From Candidatus Woesearchaeota archaeon (GTDB lineage: Archaea > Nanobdellota > Nanobdellia > Woesearchaeales > WJKV01): a stretch of DNA of 6,470 bases. The position numbers and the translations under genes are program-made. The DNA is taken from assembly GCA_019323495.1 (NCBI GenBank), contig JAHWHE010000012.1, positions 1 through 6,470 of the forward strand. The letters run 5' to 3'. Below are positions 5,249 to 6,470 of the stretch, piece by piece (position 1 is the stretch's first letter; each line of letters opens with the position of its first letter). Below the pieces are notes generated by a model. That model was given only the letters and a program-made list of their open reading frames with translations. It made no database searches and was not told the DNA's origin.

Positions 5249-6223
5249 ATGAAAGAGCTGGATCATGTGGACAAGCGAATATTGGGCATCCTGAGGCAGA
5301 ACAGCAGGGAAGCCTATTCAAAGATAGCAAAAGAGCTGAGGGTGAACAGGGCAGTTGTTCCGTACAGGATAGAACAGCTGATAAAAAAGGGCATCATCAG
5401 AAGCTTTGAGCCAAAGATAGACTATTCAAAATTGGGATATCAGAAATTCCTCTGCTACATTGGTTTCTATGAATTTGACAAAGAACAAAAGGAAAAGATC
5501 ATAGAATTCCTGAAAAAACATCCGTTCTGCGCATGGCTGGGAGAATGCATCGGCAAGTATCAGATAAGAGCAAGATTCCTTGCAAAAGGCAGGCATGACT
5601 TCTACAAGATCTTGTCAGAGATAAAAAAAGAATTCGGACAGAACTTAAGGGAATTGAAAGCTTTCGACATGATGGATTCGATAAAGCCAGACAACGATGT
5701 CTTGTTCAGCGGGAAAAAAGGACCTATAGAGAAAAAGGACAGGACAACAGTATTGGATGAAAAGGATTTAGTCATACTGCACAATCTTGCAAACAACTGC
5801 AGGGAAACTCTATTGAACTTAAGCAATAAGACGAAATTATCTATCGAAGGAATAAGGAACAGGATAAAGATCCTGGAAAAGAGCGGGGTCATAACAAGCT
5901 ATACCTGCAACATCGATGTCAACCAGGCAGAAGACATAGAATTATGGGGCAATTTCCTCATCAATTTCAAAGAACCGGAAAAAATAGAAGGAAAACTGAA
6001 GGAGTTTACAAAAAATCACAAACAACTGGGAAGAAGCTATCTCCTGTTCGGTGACTGGAACGCAGAGTTCACATTCTTTGCAAAGGACGTTAAAGAACTG
6101 CAGTCGTTATTGAGCGAATTCTTGACAGTATTCTCGAGGGACATGAACAGCTATGACATTATCTTTTATCTAGACGGACACAAATATCCCCCAGTACCAG
6201 AAGGAGTTTTCAAGAATTCTTAA
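5249..6223 (+). CDS. tandem Lrp/AsnC-family transcriptional regulator, 324 aa
   Basis: Two Lrp/AsnC modules are fused in one chain, twice the usual length of about 150 aa. Module 1: winged HTH at 5-60 (LDHVDKRILGILRQNSR, then AYSKIAKELRVNRAVVPYRIEQLIKKGII) and a RAM-like ligand/oligomer domain at about 66-145 with GKYQIRARFLAKG (102-114). Module 2: HTH at about 168-223 (LDEKDLVILHNLANNCRE, then NKTKLSIEGIRNRIKILEKSGVI) and a RAM-like domain at about 232-310 with FGDWNAEFTFFAK (267-279). Lrp proteins bind DNA and respond to amino acids or related ligands; the fusion would supply a dimer-like unit in one polypeptide. The glycine-rich ligand-binding turns of classical RAM domains are poorly kept, so ligand response is uncertain. 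Targets are unknown; self-regulation through 5209-5248 is plausible. The stop overlaps that of the convergent gene. Confidence 0.88.
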   Translation: MKELDHVDKRILGILRQNSREAYSKIAKELRVNRAVVPYRIEQLIKKGIIRSFEPKIDYSKLGYQKFLCYIGFYEFDKEQKEKIIEFLKKHPFCAWLGECIGKYQIRARFLAKGRHDFYKILSEIKKEFGQNLRELKAFDMMDSIKPDNDVLFSGKKGPIEKKDRTTVLDEKDLVILHNLANNCRETLLNLSNKTKLSIEGIRNRIKILEKSGVITSYTCNIDVNQAEDIELWGNFLINFKEPEKIEGKLKEFTKNHKQLGRSYLLFGDWNAEFTFFAKDVKELQSLLSEFLTVFSRDMNSYDIIFYLDGHKYPPVPEGVFKNS

Positions 6224-6470
6224 GGAAAATCACTATACGGATCTTCGATTGGAATAGGATCATTGATTGGATCCCAATTGTCGTATGTGAATTGTATTTC
6301 GAAGTGAGTTTTCGCTGATGGCGGCAAGTCTCCACATTTTGATATTCGAATCGCTCTTTCACCAGCAGGAGCAGATTTTGACCAATACAAACGCACATAT
6401 TCTTTCTTGAATTTTACATTAGCGCTTCCTGTACTAGCCATAGGACCTACCCACATTTCGTAAACATTAC
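6220..6470 (-). CDS. C-terminal fragment of an unidentified protein, running off right edge
   Basis: The minus strand is open from the right edge (6470) to TAA at 6220-6222, giving about 82 residues. An internal ATG at 6456 exists, but the frame continues upstream of it (Asn-Val-Tyr-Glu), so the gene most likely begins outside the window. The fragment is rich in aromatic residues with alternating polar/hydrophobic runs suggestive of beta-strands (YVRLYW, AIRISK, THFEIQFTYDNW) and ends in a Pro/Asp-rich tail (about 60-82: DPINDPIPIEDPY). It contains one cysteine. I recognise no family; a surface, adhesin-like or phage-like beta-domain is conceivable but unsupported. Its stop shares TTAA with the convergent regulator gene. 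Confidence 0.6.
   Translation of the reverse strand, partial: NVYEMWVGPMASTGSANVKFKKEYVRLYWSKSAPAGERAIRISKCGDLPPSAKTHFEIQFTYDNWDPINDPIPIEDPYSDFP

Noticed and set aside
6210..6398. 62-codon minus-strand ORF near the right edge
   Set aside because: It is in another frame from the longer open frame reaching the edge, has a Cys-rich start without a motif, and overlaps the Lrp C-terminus further; treated as a shadow.

Overview
The window looks like chromosomal DNA of an archaeon, most likely a DPANN lineage of the Woesearchaeota/Pacearchaeota kind. The evidence is an archaeal-type alanyl-tRNA synthetase, TATA-box promoters that place transcription starts at or next to start codons (leaderless mRNAs), Shine-Dalgarno (SD) use only at internal operon genes, AGG/AGA arginine codons, moderately AT-rich DNA, very tight packing, and Lrp/AsnC-type regulation. 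The phylum is an inference from style, not from a marker gene phylogeny.

Layout from left to right. On the minus strand, 1-896 is the N-terminal part of a cobalamin-binding-domain radical SAM protein (DUF4070-like) running off the left edge. Positions 938-1225 encode a 95-aa zinc-ribbon protein with its own TATA box. Positions 1264-4512 form a compact minus-strand operon: alaS (1957-4512), a 44-aa Lys-rich microprotein (1842-1976, overlapping alaS by 20 nt), a RimJ/RimL-type GNAT acetyltransferase (1341-1841) and a 23-aa microprotein with an N-terminal Cys motif MCATCGC and a poly-Lys tail (1264-1335). At both junctions flanking the acetyltransferase, the last sense codons of one gene (GAG GAG, and AGG AGG TGA) are also the SD of the next. 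Neither microprotein is long enough for ordinary gene calling; this cassette is the most interesting part of the window.

A 54-bp divergent intergenic region (4513-4566) holds one perfectly palindromic TATA box, TTTATAAA, about one promoter length from both start codons. Rightward of it is a 203-aa ferredoxin-thioredoxin fusion (4567-5178) with non-canonical cysteine patterns in both domains. A T-rich terminator candidate and a second TTTATAAA box follow, then a 324-aa protein with two tandem Lrp/AsnC (HTH + RAM-like) modules (5249-6223). Its stop codon is shared through the tetranucleotide TTAA with the end of a convergent minus-strand gene (6220-6470, C-terminal fragment only, unidentified).

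Functionally the window mixes translation (AlaRS with an intact editing site), protein acetylation, redox/Fe-S chemistry and amino-acid-type regulation. The only co-transcription supported by sequence is the alaS operon. There is no stretch over 300 bases without a gene, and I see no tRNA, rRNA, CRISPR array, insertion sequence or long repeat.
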